A stretch of DNA of 64,000 bases from Salifodinibacter halophilus (GCA_012999515.1 JABEEB010000001.1:620001-684000); one strand, 5' to 3'. Positions 26,277-35,302 are shown, counted from the stretch's first letter. A program made the numbers and translations. Notes: generated from the sequence alone by a model not told the origin.

Positions 26277-27509
26277 CTAGCTGTCGACCGGCGTCATCGT
26301 GGTGTCGCCCAGATAAGGTCGGGCGGCGTCACCGTCGTAGAGATAATCCCGGGTAACGGGGACCGCGTCGTTGGTATGGCCGAGCTGAATCTGGAACACG
26401 ACGAGATCGCCCCAACGGAACACAGCTTCACAACTTTGCAAGTAGAACTCCCACATGCGACAGAAGCGCTCACCGAGCCGCTCGGTAAATATGTGCCGTC
26501 GATCCTGAAAATTAGCATTCCAGCAGGATAGTGTCCGCGCGTAGTGGCGCCGTAATACTTCAATATCGGTGCTGGCCAGGCCTGCGTTCTCGACCTTGGG
26601 CGCGATTTCGGAAAGCGATGGAATATAACCACCCGGAAAGATATATTTCGTGATCCAGTTGCGGTTCATCGGCGTCGGCGGACCATTGCGACCAATCGTA
26701 TGGATCAAACTGCGACCGCCGGTACGCAACAGGTTGCGCACCTGATTGAAAAATATCTGGTACTGCGGCCGACCGACGTGTTCGAACATACCGACACTCA
26801 CAACCGCGTCGAACGCGTCGCCGTCGAGGCTACGGTAGTCCTCTTGTTTGAACGTCACCTTATCGGTCAGTCCCTTGCTTTCCGCACGTTCCTGTGCAAT
26901 CCGGTATTGATCGTCAGCAAGTGTCAGACCGACGACTTCCACGTCGTAGGTTTCGGCCAGATGTAGTGCCAGACCACCCCAGCCGCAGCCAATATCGAGC
27001 ACGCGTTCGCCGGGTGACAGACAAAGTTTGCGGCCAATGTGGGCACATTTGGCGCGCTGCGCGTCGGCCAATGTCGTGTCATCAGTCTCGAAATAGGCGC
27101 AGGAATACTGCATGTCCGGGTCGAGGAATTCCCGGAACAGTTCGCTGTCTACATCGTAATGATGATGAATATTGCGCTGTGCCGACAGCTTGGAATTGGC
27201 TTCGCGGAAGCGCCGCACGCAACTGCCAATCAGGCGGTAGAAAAATGAAGCACTGGCCGACTCGACATTCGCGAAATACAACCGGAAAATCGCCAGCAAG
27301 CCACCACGACCCGGCCGCCAGTCATCGTCCATATAGGCTTCGCCGAAGGCCATCTCCGGATCAGCCATCAAGCGGCGCATAACGCCTTTACGCTGAAGGA
27401 TGACTTCGGCACTCGGCTCGCCACTGCCGAAAGACTCACGCTTACCTGACGGATGCACCAATGTCAGGCTACCGTGGTGTAAAAATCGTTCGAAAATCCG
27501 TCGTTTCAC
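26277..27509 (-). CDS. cfa: cyclopropane-fatty-acyl-phospholipid synthase
   Basis: About 410 residues. An N-terminal lipid-binding domain (FGEAYMDDDWRPG) precedes a SAM methyltransferase core with VLDIGCGWGGLALHLAE (motif I), the bicarbonate/active-site stretch IHHHYDVDSELFREFLDP, MQYSCAYF and SVGMFEHVG. It transfers methylene from SAM to unsaturated phospholipid acyl chains, a stress and salt adaptation. GTG 27509 has GGGAG at good spacing. A TTG start at 27563 would add 18 residues without a ribosome site. Confidence 0.94.
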   Translation of the reverse strand: MKRRIFERFLHHGSLTLVHPSGKRESFGSGEPSAEVILQRKGVMRRLMADPEMAFGEAYMDDDWRPGRGGLLAIFRLYFANVESASASFFYRLIGSCVRRFREANSKLSAQRNIHHHYDVDSELFREFLDPDMQYSCAYFETDDTTLADAQRAKCAHIGRKLCLSPGERVLDIGCGWGGLALHLAETYDVEVVGLTLADDQYRIAQERAESKGLTDKVTFKQEDYRSLDGDAFDAVVSVGMFEHVGRPQYQIFFNQVRNLLRTGGRSLIHTIGRNGPPTPMNRNWITKYIFPGGYIPSLSEIAPKVENAGLASTDIEVLRRHYARTLSCWNANFQDRRHIFTERLGERFCRMWEFYLQSCEAVFRWGDLVVFQIQLGHTNDAVPVTRDYLYDGDAARPYLGDTTMTPVDS

Positions 27510-27583
27510 CCTGACTCCCGGATTGATAACGCCCCACGCGTTAGCCGCGTACGAGCGCGGCAATGAATATTCGGAATATGCCC

Positions 27584-27612
27584 ATTATAAGCCACATCAC
27601 GTGCCACTCCAA
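27584..27612 (-). promoter_or_regulatory. candidate cfa promoter
   Basis: On the minus strand TTGGAG (27612-27607) and a perfect TATAAT (27589-27584) are separated by 17 bases, with transcription expected from about 27576. It lies 75 bases upstream of the preferred cfa start. The remainder of 27613-27908 shows no coding signal. Confidence 0.5.
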
Positions 27613-27908
27613 TCTTGATAACCAGCAGACCCCGCAGCCACAACGACAGACCCGCGCCCTTTAGCTCTATCCGCCGAATGACGCAGCAATCCATGTGCAC
27701 ACGCATCGGCACCGAGCAGCAACGAGCTCGTGATCCGCACGCGCTATACAGCCGTGAGTCGCGGCGCCAAGATTCGAGCGTCTGCACACAACGATCCGCA
27801 ATGGGCGCGTCGATGAAAATGCCAGGCAGTGTCATCGCATGCAGGTAACGTTAGGCGAACCCACATCGCCTGGGCGAGCGCAAATGATCTCTAATCGGAG
27901 CGTATGGC

Positions 27909-28955
27909 ATGCACTTCATCGTTGCCGGTAAACTTGATCAGGCAACAGGCGGCTACCGCTACGACGCACGTATCGTCGCGGGGTTGCGCGACGCCGGCTG
28001 GCGCGTCGTCGTCCACGAATTGGATGGATGTTTTGCCACGCCCGACGACCAGGCCGCCTCGGCACTTGAGCAGTCGCTGGCAAGCATTGACGCGGATCAA
28101 CTGGTTGTAATCGACAGCCTGGCTCTGGGCGGACTACCGGAAATCGCCCAACGTTGCGCACAGCGTCTAACGCTCGCCGCCCTAGTCCACCACGCGCTCG
28201 CCGATGAACATGACACCGACGCGATGACACGCAGACGCTGGCTGGCCAGCGAGCATCAAGCATTAGCCGCGGCCACACGCGTGATTACCACAAGCGACTA
28301 TACCGCCAATAGGCTGCTCGAACTCGAGCTGGTGGCGACGCGGCCCGCCGTGGTCGAGCCGGGCGTCGAGCCGCGGCCGTGCGCCACGCCCAATCTCGAC
28401 ATGCCGTTACGGCTGTGTTGCGTGGCAAGCATCATCCCGCGCAAGGATAACGCTGGCCTGGTGGCCGCCCTGGCCCAACTACGTGATCTGAATTGGCGCT
28501 GCGATATCGTCGGCGCACTGGACCGTGATCCGGCGACGACGACCGATTTACGCCACCGAATCGAGCGCCACGGCTTGGGCGAGCGTGTTCATCTGCGTGG
28601 CGTTCTGCCGAACGATGAGCTCGACGTGGTTTACCGACAAGCCGATCTATTTGTGCTCGCCAGCCGATTCGAGGGCTACGGCATGGTCATTACCGAGGCG
28701 CTGGCCTATGGGTTGCCGATCGTCACGACCACCGGCGGCGCACTGCGCGATACCGTACCGGTCAATGCTGGGCTCACCGTGCCCCCGAACGATGTACCCG
28801 CGCTCAGATCGGCGCTTGCACGTGTGCTTGGCAACCGTACGTGTTTCGACGCGCTTGTCGCCGGTGCGCGGCGCGCACGTAAAAACTTGCTCGACTGGCC
28901 GGCCGCCACCCAACGATTCACCCAGGTTCTAGCTGAAATGGACTCGATACGATGA
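27909..28955 (+). CDS. glycosyltransferase family 4
   Basis: 348 residues of GT-B fold. The N-terminus MHFIVAGKLDQATGGYRYDAR is the acceptor-side glycine loop. CCVASIIPRKDNAGLV begins the donor domain, followed by GVLPNDELDVVYRQADLFVL and the EX7E-type segment SRFEGYGMVITEALAYGLPI. It transfers a sugar from an activated donor; donor and acceptor are unknown. Its stop overlaps a broken methyltransferase, and RibA and creatininase genes follow, so it probably belongs to that small-molecule pathway and not to cell-surface synthesis. Confidence 0.87.
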   Translation: MHFIVAGKLDQATGGYRYDARIVAGLRDAGWRVVVHELDGCFATPDDQAASALEQSLASIDADQLVVIDSLALGGLPEIAQRCAQRLTLAALVHHALADEHDTDAMTRRRWLASEHQALAAATRVITTSDYTANRLLELELVATRPAVVEPGVEPRPCATPNLDMPLRLCCVASIIPRKDNAGLVAALAQLRDLNWRCDIVGALDRDPATTTDLRHRIERHGLGERVHLRGVLPNDELDVVYRQADLFVLASRFEGYGMVITEALAYGLPIVTTTGGALRDTVPVNAGLTVPPNDVPALRSALARVLGNRTCFDALVAGARRARKNLLDWPAATQRFTQVLAEMDSIR

Positions 28956-29257
28956 TCAATAAGCCGAATGTCTTTGCCGCTGAGTGGCTGGCATTACATG
29001 AGGCCGTTGACGCGCGTGTGCGTAGCTCGCGCCTGGCCGAAGCCGTCGATGAATGGCTGTGGCGCCACGCCGACACCGATTGTCGACCTAGGCGCCGGCA
29101 CAGACGCCAATCTGCGCTATCCGGCGCCGCGGTTGACGATGCCCCAACGTGGACACTGATCAACCACGATCCGACGCTACTCGCCAACCACCCAGGCGGA
29201 CCCGCTGCCGGATGGCTGGTCATCGATGCACCAGTCGTGTCTGTCGACCAATTTTGA
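28952..29257 (+). pseudogene. remnant of a SAM-dependent methyltransferase
   Basis: The start overlaps the glycosyltransferase stop (ATGA). The first frame reads FAAEWLALHEAVDARVRSSR and continues to WLWRHADT. The SAM motif then appears in another frame, PIVDLGAGTDANLRYPAPRL (about 29073-29132), after which the first frame resumes with PTWTLINHDPTLLA. Two compensating shifts therefore scramble motif I, and the C-terminal two thirds are absent before RibA at 29425. Nothing convincing is coded in 29258-29424. It appears to be a genuine gene ruin in an otherwise intact cluster. Confidence 0.65.
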
Positions 29258-29424
29258 GTCGCTGCATCGCGAACGATGCCTCAGGCGTAAGGAGTCCCTA
29301 GTGTCGGCATACTTGGGTTCAAAATCGACGTGCGCCAGGCTGCGCGGCATACTCGCACACCAAATAACCGCCGGCGGCGCTCGTCGCCGTCCGCGGCGAC
29401 TACTCACGGATATCTCTTAACGCC

Positions 29425-30546
29425 ATGGAACACGTTGAGCGCTGTTTGTTCGATCTACGCCGCGGTCTGCCGATCCGGTTACGCGACGATACTGTCGACG
29501 TTCTGATCTGGCCCGTCGAGCATCTGGATGAAAACGCGCTGGGACGACTACGCCATGTCGCCGATGATAATCCGGCGCTTGTCGTGACCGGTCACCGATT
29601 GGCGAGCGTCAAATCCATCGCGTCACAAGCAAACGAGACAAGCAATGCCCGCATCGGCATTACAGCCGCGGATGCCGCCGACGATGTCATCCGCTGGGCC
29701 TGCACACCGGACGTTGAAATCGACGCCGGCCGTATCGGCCCCGGACCGGACGACAATATCGACACATTGGCCCTTTTTCTCATGCGCTGTGCGCTACTCA
29801 TCCCGGCCGCGGTGGTGGCCACGATTGGCGTCGATGCCCGGGGCGAGCTCGACACCGACGTTGATACGCGCGATCTGTTATCGATCGAACCAGCCACGGT
29901 GCACGCGTACGAGGCCGGGCGGCCGGAGCCACTCAAGCGTGTTAGCGAATCCGAGGTTCCGCTCGCGGACGCGTCCAGCACGCGTTTCGTTGTATTTCGC
30001 GAACCGGACGGCATGCGCGAGCACATCGCGATTTTGATTGGTGACAGCCAACACTGGCCAACTCCGGTGCCTGTGCGCCTGCACTCGGCATGCCTGACCG
30101 GCGATTTGTTCGGAAGCCTTCGCTGTGACTGTGGCGAACAACTACGCGGCAGTGTCGCTGCCATCGGCGAGCGCGGCGGTGGCGTATTACTGTATCTCGC
30201 CCAGGAAGGGCGCGGTATCGGCCTGGCCAACAAGATGCGCGCCTACCATCTTCAGGACGACGGCCTCGATACGATCGATGCCGATCAGGTGCTCGGCTTC
30301 AGCGAGGACGAACGACGCTACACGATAGCGAGCGAAATGCTTGCCGCACTCGATATCCACACCATCGATCTGCTAACCAACAATCCGGCCAAGTTGGACG
30401 CTATGCGTCAAAACGGCATTGCGGTCGCCGCACGCCAAGCGATTTACGGCTATCTAACGCCGCAAAACCGTGGCTATCTGAACGCCAAGGCCACGCGGGC
30501 CGGCCACTGGCTCGATAATCTGCTGGACCACAGCGCCGAACGTTAA
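29425..30546 (+). CDS. GTP cyclohydrolase II paralogue with N-terminal extension (RibA-like)
   Basis: 373 residues. Residues 1 to about 185 form an extension I do not recognise; it is not a normal DHBP synthase. The C-terminal half is GTP cyclohydrolase II: Cys223, Cys234 and Cys236 in CLTGDLFGSLRCDCGEQL bind zinc, QEGRGIGLANKMRAY holds the catalytic Arg, and LLTNNPAKLDAM binds GTP. Two positions differ from the usual enzyme: HSAC where most have HSEC, and LAQEGR where most have RQEGR. No other riboflavin gene is near. The neighbours (glycosyltransferase, methyltransferase ruin, creatininase) suggest a dedicated paralogue in another pterin or flavin-like pathway. Confidence 0.85.
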   Translation: MEHVERCLFDLRRGLPIRLRDDTVDVLIWPVEHLDENALGRLRHVADDNPALVVTGHRLASVKSIASQANETSNARIGITAADAADDVIRWACTPDVEIDAGRIGPGPDDNIDTLALFLMRCALLIPAAVVATIGVDARGELDTDVDTRDLLSIEPATVHAYEAGRPEPLKRVSESEVPLADASSTRFVVFREPDGMREHIAILIGDSQHWPTPVPVRLHSACLTGDLFGSLRCDCGEQLRGSVAAIGERGGGVLLYLAQEGRGIGLANKMRAYHLQDDGLDTIDADQVLGFSEDERRYTIASEMLAALDIHTIDLLTNNPAKLDAMRQNGIAVAARQAIYGYLTPQNRGYLNAKATRAGHWLDNLLDHSAER

Positions 30547-30603
30547 ATCGAGCTTGCGGCAGGAACGCAAACTCGGCACCGGCGACACCTCTGTGGGGTT
30601 CGG

Positions 30604-31395
30604 TCAACGCGGCAATTGCAAATCGGCTGTCTCTCGAATGACAGCCGCCAGACACCCGCCGAAATAAGCGACTAGTTGCCGACCGATATCACCATCGGCC
30701 CGGGCCGGCTCGCCGGCAATACCATCATCGCCAAAATCTTCAGCGAGCCAAGCGTAAGCCGCCCGGCCTTCCGGCGCCACCCACTGACTGGCCGGCGCAT
30801 GCTTGGTCCGGGTCGATGGCGGGATGTGGTCGCGTCGAACCGCATCGGGAGCAATGTGCAACATCATCGATGTCTCCAACGCGCCGGCATGCAGATCCTG
30901 GGCTAGTTCATCAAAGTCATCGACCGCATCCGGCGTGCCGAACCGGAAATACGTGGCTTTAATCACATGTAATCCATGGTAGGCCCGTAAGTTGAGGGCC
31001 GCCGCATCCAATACGGCGGTGTTACCACCATGACTGTTGAACACGACCAGACGCTCAATGCCTGCCTGCCGAACGCTTTGCCCAAGCGCCTCGATCGTTG
31101 CCATGGCGGTTTCCGACGACAGAGTGAGCGTACCCGAGAAATTCGCGTGTTCGACGCTTGCTCCCATAGATTGGGTCGGCAGCACTATCACGGATACGGA
31201 ATCGTCCGCCCTGCCCGATTCGATCTCGCCAAGCGCATGCGTGACGATAGCCTCTCCAACCACCACATCGGTATCGAGCGGCAAATGTGCGCCGTGTTGC
31301 TCGATCGCTGCCAATGGCAACAGCGCAACAGCATGCGTGGCTGCCACATCGGCGATTTCGGCGGTTGTCATACGTTGCCAATAGTAAATGCGCAT
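30604..31395 (-). CDS. creatininase-family amidohydrolase
   Basis: 263 residues. Metal-binding motifs are LPLAAIEQHGAHLPLDTD (Glu, His, Asp), VFNSHGGNTAVLDAA and HAGALETSMML (Glu). Besides creatininase, this superfamily contains ArfB, the formamidopyrimidine deformylase of archaeal riboflavin/F420 synthesis, and MftE. Convergent with the RibA paralogue 58 bases away, it could process a product of that enzyme. The ATG at 31395 overlaps the stop of a short upstream ORF (TAATG), so it is translationally coupled to it. Confidence 0.9.
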   Translation of the reverse strand: MRIYYWQRMTTAEIADVAATHAVALLPLAAIEQHGAHLPLDTDVVVGEAIVTHALGEIESGRADDSVSVIVLPTQSMGASVEHANFSGTLTLSSETAMATIEALGQSVRQAGIERLVVFNSHGGNTAVLDAAALNLRAYHGLHVIKATYFRFGTPDAVDDFDELAQDLHAGALETSMMLHIAPDAVRRDHIPPSTRTKHAPASQWVAPEGRAAYAWLAEDFGDDGIAGEPARADGDIGRQLVAYFGGCLAAVIRETADLQLPR

Positions 31396-31556
31396 TACTG
31401 CTCTGTTGGACCGAACTGCGGATTACCAATAATAGCCAGATTCGGCACGGACCGGTTATCTGGCGACGCCATTTTCCAAAGAATCAATTGCTGGCAAAAC
31501 TCTGAATGCCGGGCCATGGCAACCTTGTAAATTACCAGGCGGCAGGCTGGCCACAT
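31395..31556 (-). CDS. 53-codon ORF coupled to the creatininase gene
   Basis: ATG 31556 to TAA 31395, whose last base is the first base of the creatininase start (TAATG). It begins MWPACRLVIYKVAMARHSEF and ends SVPNLAIIGNPQFGPTEQ. I do not recognise it. The coupling argues that the reading frame is, or recently was, translated. It may be the C-terminal stump of a longer gene cut off where the AT-rich DNA at 31557 begins. Confidence 0.4.
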   Translation of the reverse strand: MWPACRLVIYKVAMARHSEFCQQLILWKMASPDNRSVPNLAIIGNPQFGPTEQ

Positions 31557-31694
31557 TGGAATTATCCCGCGTCAATAGGAAAAAGGTTTTATTGACAAAT
31601 ACTAAATAATCTATTTAAGTTAATAAGATTATAGGCATTAAACATCTTTGATGCCGAATCAAGCGCCGCAAATAGATGAAATGGTTTAGTAATT

Positions 31695-33011
31695 ATGGCA
31701 AGCCAAAATAAACAGAACGGATTCATGGCGTGGTATTTTAATACCAATTTATTACTTAAAATACTCATTGGCCTGGTTCTTGGCATAATCACGGGGCTGG
31801 CTGCTGGTGAACATATACTTTGGGTGTCACCTCTGGGCCAAATATTTGTTCATCTCTTAAAAATGATCGTCATGCCGATCATTGTTTCAACCCTGGTTCT
31901 CGGAGCGGCCAGTGTTAACCCAGCTCAGCTGGGTAAAACCGGTCTTAAGATTTTTGTATATTACATCCTGACCGGAGCCATTGCGGTCGCAATCGGCCTG
32001 ATAGCAGGCAACATTTTTCAGCCCGGCAAAGGTCTCAATCTAACCAGCGGCACAACGGATGCCACGGTCGACCAACCCTCTTTAATACAGACTCTGATTA
32101 ACGTCATCCCGACGAACTTTTTCGACGCCTTGTCCTCCGGCGATGTACTGCCGGTTATTTTCTTTTCGATTTTATTCGGCATCGGCCTCTCTTTTCTACG
32201 GAACAGCAACGAGCCGCGGCTGCGCAACGCCGGAGAGACCTTATATACATTATTCGATGGCGCAGCTGAAATAATGTTTCTTATCGTGCGGTGGATCCTG
32301 CAATATGCGCCGATTGGCGTTTTCGCCTTGATTGCAGTCGTTTTCGCTAAACAAAGCGCGTCCACCATAACCTCGTTGGGGATGGTTATTGTCGCTGTGT
32401 ATCTGGGGTTGGCTTTTCATCTTGTGGTGGTCTACGGCGGACTGTTAACACTCAATAAACTAAGCTTCATCACCTTTCTCAAAGGCGCGCGCGAAGCCAT
32501 GATCACCGCATTCGTGACACGCACCTCCAGCGGCACGTTACCCGTAACGATGCGGCGAGCCGAAAACAATCTCGGCATTAATCGAAAAGTGTATTCATTT
32601 ACATTGCCCCTGGGCGCAACGATCAACATGGATGGCACAGCCATCTATCAAGGCGTATGCGTCATCTTCATCGGATTCGCCATTGGTGCGCCGCTGTCTT
32701 TTGCCCAGCAAGTCACAGTCATGTTGACCGCCGTACTGGCATCCATCGGCACTGCCGGCGTGCCAGGCGCCGGTGCCATTATGTTGCTGATGGCACTTAA
32801 GGCAGTTGGCCTGCCCATCGAAAATGGGTCGGCAACTGCAGCCGCTTATGCAATGATCCTCGGTATTGATGCCCTTCTGGATATGGGTCGAACGGGCCTG
32901 AATGTCACGGGCGATTTAACCGGGACCACCGTGGTCGCCAAAAGCGAACAGGCTTTGGCCATGGATTATTGGGATTCCTCTGCATCGCAAGAACCAAGGG
33001 AGCACAAGTAG
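31695..33011 (+). CDS. dicarboxylate/amino acid:cation symporter (GltP/DctA family)
   Basis: 438 residues with eight or so membrane spans plus re-entrant hairpins. TRTSSGTLPVTMRRAE is the serine-rich hairpin, GATINMDGTAIYQG is the NMDGT substrate/sodium motif, and GVPGAGAIMLLMAL and the final span DMGRTGLNVTGDLTGT complete the site. It imports glutamate, aspartate or C4-dicarboxylates with Na+ or H+. The first 200 bases and the 135 bases before them are notably AT-rich compared with neighbours. TTGACA at 31592-31597 may be part of its promoter, without a clear -10. Confidence 0.93.
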   Translation: MASQNKQNGFMAWYFNTNLLLKILIGLVLGIITGLAAGEHILWVSPLGQIFVHLLKMIVMPIIVSTLVLGAASVNPAQLGKTGLKIFVYYILTGAIAVAIGLIAGNIFQPGKGLNLTSGTTDATVDQPSLIQTLINVIPTNFFDALSSGDVLPVIFFSILFGIGLSFLRNSNEPRLRNAGETLYTLFDGAAEIMFLIVRWILQYAPIGVFALIAVVFAKQSASTITSLGMVIVAVYLGLAFHLVVVYGGLLTLNKLSFITFLKGAREAMITAFVTRTSSGTLPVTMRRAENNLGINRKVYSFTLPLGATINMDGTAIYQGVCVIFIGFAIGAPLSFAQQVTVMLTAVLASIGTAGVPGAGAIMLLMALKAVGLPIENGSATAAAYAMILGIDALLDMGRTGLNVTGDLTGTTVVAKSEQALAMDYWDSSASQEPREHK

Positions 33012-33499
33012 GAATAAATAACAAAGCAATGTAGTGTAGCCCCTGAAGGACAGGCGTGTTCGAAGTCTCTTTATTTCGGGGCTATCTGCTAAGTGAAATA
33101 CACGACAATCGAGCACTCGTGCATCTGAACCCGATCCCGGAAACCGGAAACGATACATTTCTAGCTGATTAGCTGGATCGGATCGCTCGATCCCATCCAC
33201 CTGGGCCGGCGGATCCAGCGTATCCGCCCAACCTGCTCGATGATTTGCCTTGATCGCCTGGTCTCTGGCTGGCTGCTTTACCTTGCCCTTGGGCCTCTCA
33301 AGCGCAGGTTTTTGTATCCTTTACCACCGTCAAGTCAGCCGCAATGGTGGGCATGGGGTTGTCACTCGTAAATATGGGCGTTTTTTGACGTCGGCTATCG
33401 TATACTTGCCTTCGGCTAGGTTTTGGATACGAGCACAAGCGGCTCAAAATGAGCTTCGTCACCATAAGTAGACAGAGCGACTGCAGAAGAGTTTATTTT
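33012..33499. other. intergenic region, no gene recognised
   Basis: About 490 bases. TAGCCCC (about 33036-33042) and GGGGCTA (about 33077-33083) could pair over a long loop after gltP. No coding frame with recognisable motifs is visible. The 94-codon minus frame here has no family features. Confidence 0.4.
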
Positions 33500-34129
33500 A
33501 TGGAAAGCGCTCATCAATTCTTATTGTTCCTATCAATCGCAACCTTATTAAATATCACGCCAGGTGCGGATCACGTCTACATCGTTAGTCGCACCGTGGC
33601 GCAGGGCCGCTTGGCCGGCTTTTTATCGAGTTGGGGCGTATGTACTGGAGCAATGGCTTATGTGATCGCTACCGCCTTGGGCATTTCAGCCGTGATCGCG
33701 AGTTCCGAAACTGCGTTTCTGGCGATTAAGCTAATGGGCGCTGGCTATTTGATTTGGCTCGGTATTCAGGCTTTACGGTCGCGCGGCATGAGCTTTCAGG
33801 TGGACACTGGTATAGCGAACAAAACGACATCGCGACAGCTATACCTTCAGGGTGTGTTGGTCGACATCCTGAATCCGAAAGTCGCTATCTTTTTTATCGC
33901 TTTTTTGCCGCAGTTTGTTGACCCTTCCAAAGGTGCCGCGTGGTGGCAGATGATCGTGCTGGGCACGATCGTAGTCGTAATCGCGAGTATCTGCGAGGCC
34001 ATGCTGATCTTGGGTGCGGGTGAGATTTCAAAGCACCTGCGTAATAACAAAGCGATTGGGAAGTGGTTGGATCGCGCATTGGGCTGTGTATTTATCAGCC
34101 TCGGGCTCAGCCTCGCCTTCGGCGATTAA
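33500..34129 (+). CDS. LysE family translocator
   Basis: 209 residues with six membrane spans from ATG 33500; an earlier GTG/ATG in frame at 33449 lacks a ribosome site, while AGAAGAG precedes 33500. NITPGADHVYIVSRTVAQGR is the LysE/RhtB N-terminal signature, and LDILNPK-like text (VDILNPKVAIFFIAFLPQF) follows. It exports amino acids or related metabolites. It stands alone beside gltP and a deaminase-like gene. Confidence 0.92.
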   Translation: MESAHQFLLFLSIATLLNITPGADHVYIVSRTVAQGRLAGFLSSWGVCTGAMAYVIATALGISAVIASSETAFLAIKLMGAGYLIWLGIQALRSRGMSFQVDTGIANKTTSRQLYLQGVLVDILNPKVAIFFIAFLPQFVDPSKGAAWWQMIVLGTIVVVIASICEAMLILGAGEISKHLRNNKAIGKWLDRALGCVFISLGLSLAFGD

Positions 34130-34313
34130 GTCACGCGTGGATAAAAGCCACCCAGCAAATCGCCCTATTTTGCTTCTTTACGGTGTCAGAACGTAAATCT
34201 ATGTGGTTGCGGTAATATTCTCGATTTAAAGGGTGAAAGGCATCCATGCCATCACTCGGTTGATGCCGGCTGTGCCATAACTGATTTGAGCGTTAGATAG
34301 AGGAAAGAAGGTG

Positions 34314-34733
34314 ATGCCGGTAGACCAAAAATTAGTCGAGGCCGCGCAAGCACAAACTATTGCCCGTTTCCCCAACGGAGTAGGCGGAGCAGCCGCCGTA
34401 TATCTTAGCGATAACGTCATTTTGACTAGCGTTGGCTTCGAGTCGCCCAACGAAGCTTCAAACCTCTGCTACGAAGCGGGTGCTTATTGCGAAGCATTTC
34501 GCCTCGGCAAATCTGTAACCGCTTCAGTATGCGTGGCCCGGGATGGGCCCAATCAGCCATTTTATGTGATGGCTCCTTGCGGTATTTGCCAAGAGCGGCT
34601 CGCAATATGGCGTGAGTTGGTTGAGATAGCGGTGCCTGTTCGCGAAGATGCGACCAAGTGGCAATCGCTATCTTTCGACGAAATACAGCCGTGGTATTGG
34701 GCGGATTCGCTATCTTTTGGAAGTAAGACCTAA
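34314..34733 (+). CDS. cytidine/blasticidin deaminase-like protein
   Basis: 139 residues. The zinc site is split as in cytidine deaminases: CYEAGAYCEAFRLGK (Cys-x-Glu in place of the commoner His-x-Glu) and APCGICQERLAIW (PCGxC). The FPNGVGGAAAVYLSD opening and short length resemble CDA/blasticidin-S-deaminase proteins. Many such orphan genes deaminate uncertain nucleosides. Start ATG 34314 has AGGA at 9 bases; GTG 34311 is the alternative. It is a single gene with no operon partner. Confidence 0.8.
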   Translation: MPVDQKLVEAAQAQTIARFPNGVGGAAAVYLSDNVILTSVGFESPNEASNLCYEAGAYCEAFRLGKSVTASVCVARDGPNQPFYVMAPCGICQERLAIWRELVEIAVPVREDATKWQSLSFDEIQPWYWADSLSFGSKT

Positions 34734-35251
34734 GACGGTACTGCGCCTTGTCCCACGATGGGCGTGTTTAAGCCGTGCCTGACAGATCGACCTCAGATGA
34801 ACTCTGGGACGCCGGAAACGCATAGGCAAAAGGCGCAAGCGCGCTAGTTACCACCACCGCCGCGGAACCCCCGGCCTAACCGACTATATTTAAGCCAAGC
34901 GAACATATAAGTGGTGATGGAACGCGTTGCCCGAGCGCGCCAGCAAACGTGGGACCAAGGTACGACAAATCATCGATCGAGAGCACAAAAATCAATGCCT
35001 GCACGGGCTTCGACCTGACGCCACGGCGACCTGTAACAAGACCTTACCGGTCGTGCCTAGCGTATTATCGTGTCGATATAACCAACCTTAGTTAATCGGG
35101 TGATGGCGCCACAACCGCTTTAGCAAAGTTGATGGTATCTATATTGACCGGAATCTGGCCCACACAAAGCGCGCGACGCAAACACCCCGTTCCAACCTGG
35201 GCCGCAGTAGACGATCGCATATAGAATGGCCAATCAAGACATTCATTTTCA
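34734..35251. other. intergenic region, no gene recognised
   Basis: About 520 bases with no reading frame of note on either strand. The composition shifts from GC-rich to AT-rich near 35220. I see no repeat or RNA fold I can name. Confidence 0.4.
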
Positions 35252-35274
35252 GTCAATTATCAATATTAATTGAC
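35252..35274 (+). promoter_or_regulatory. dyad upstream of the lipoprotein gene
   Basis: GTCAATTA (35252-35259) and TAATTGAC (35267-35274) are perfect inverted arms around a 7-base AT centre. The dyad ends 28 bases before the lipoprotein ATG, a position suited to a repressor or activator site. No cognate regulator is adjacent. Confidence 0.45.
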
Positions 35275-35302
35275 CTGATAGGTAAATGGTAAGGACGCAT
35301 CT

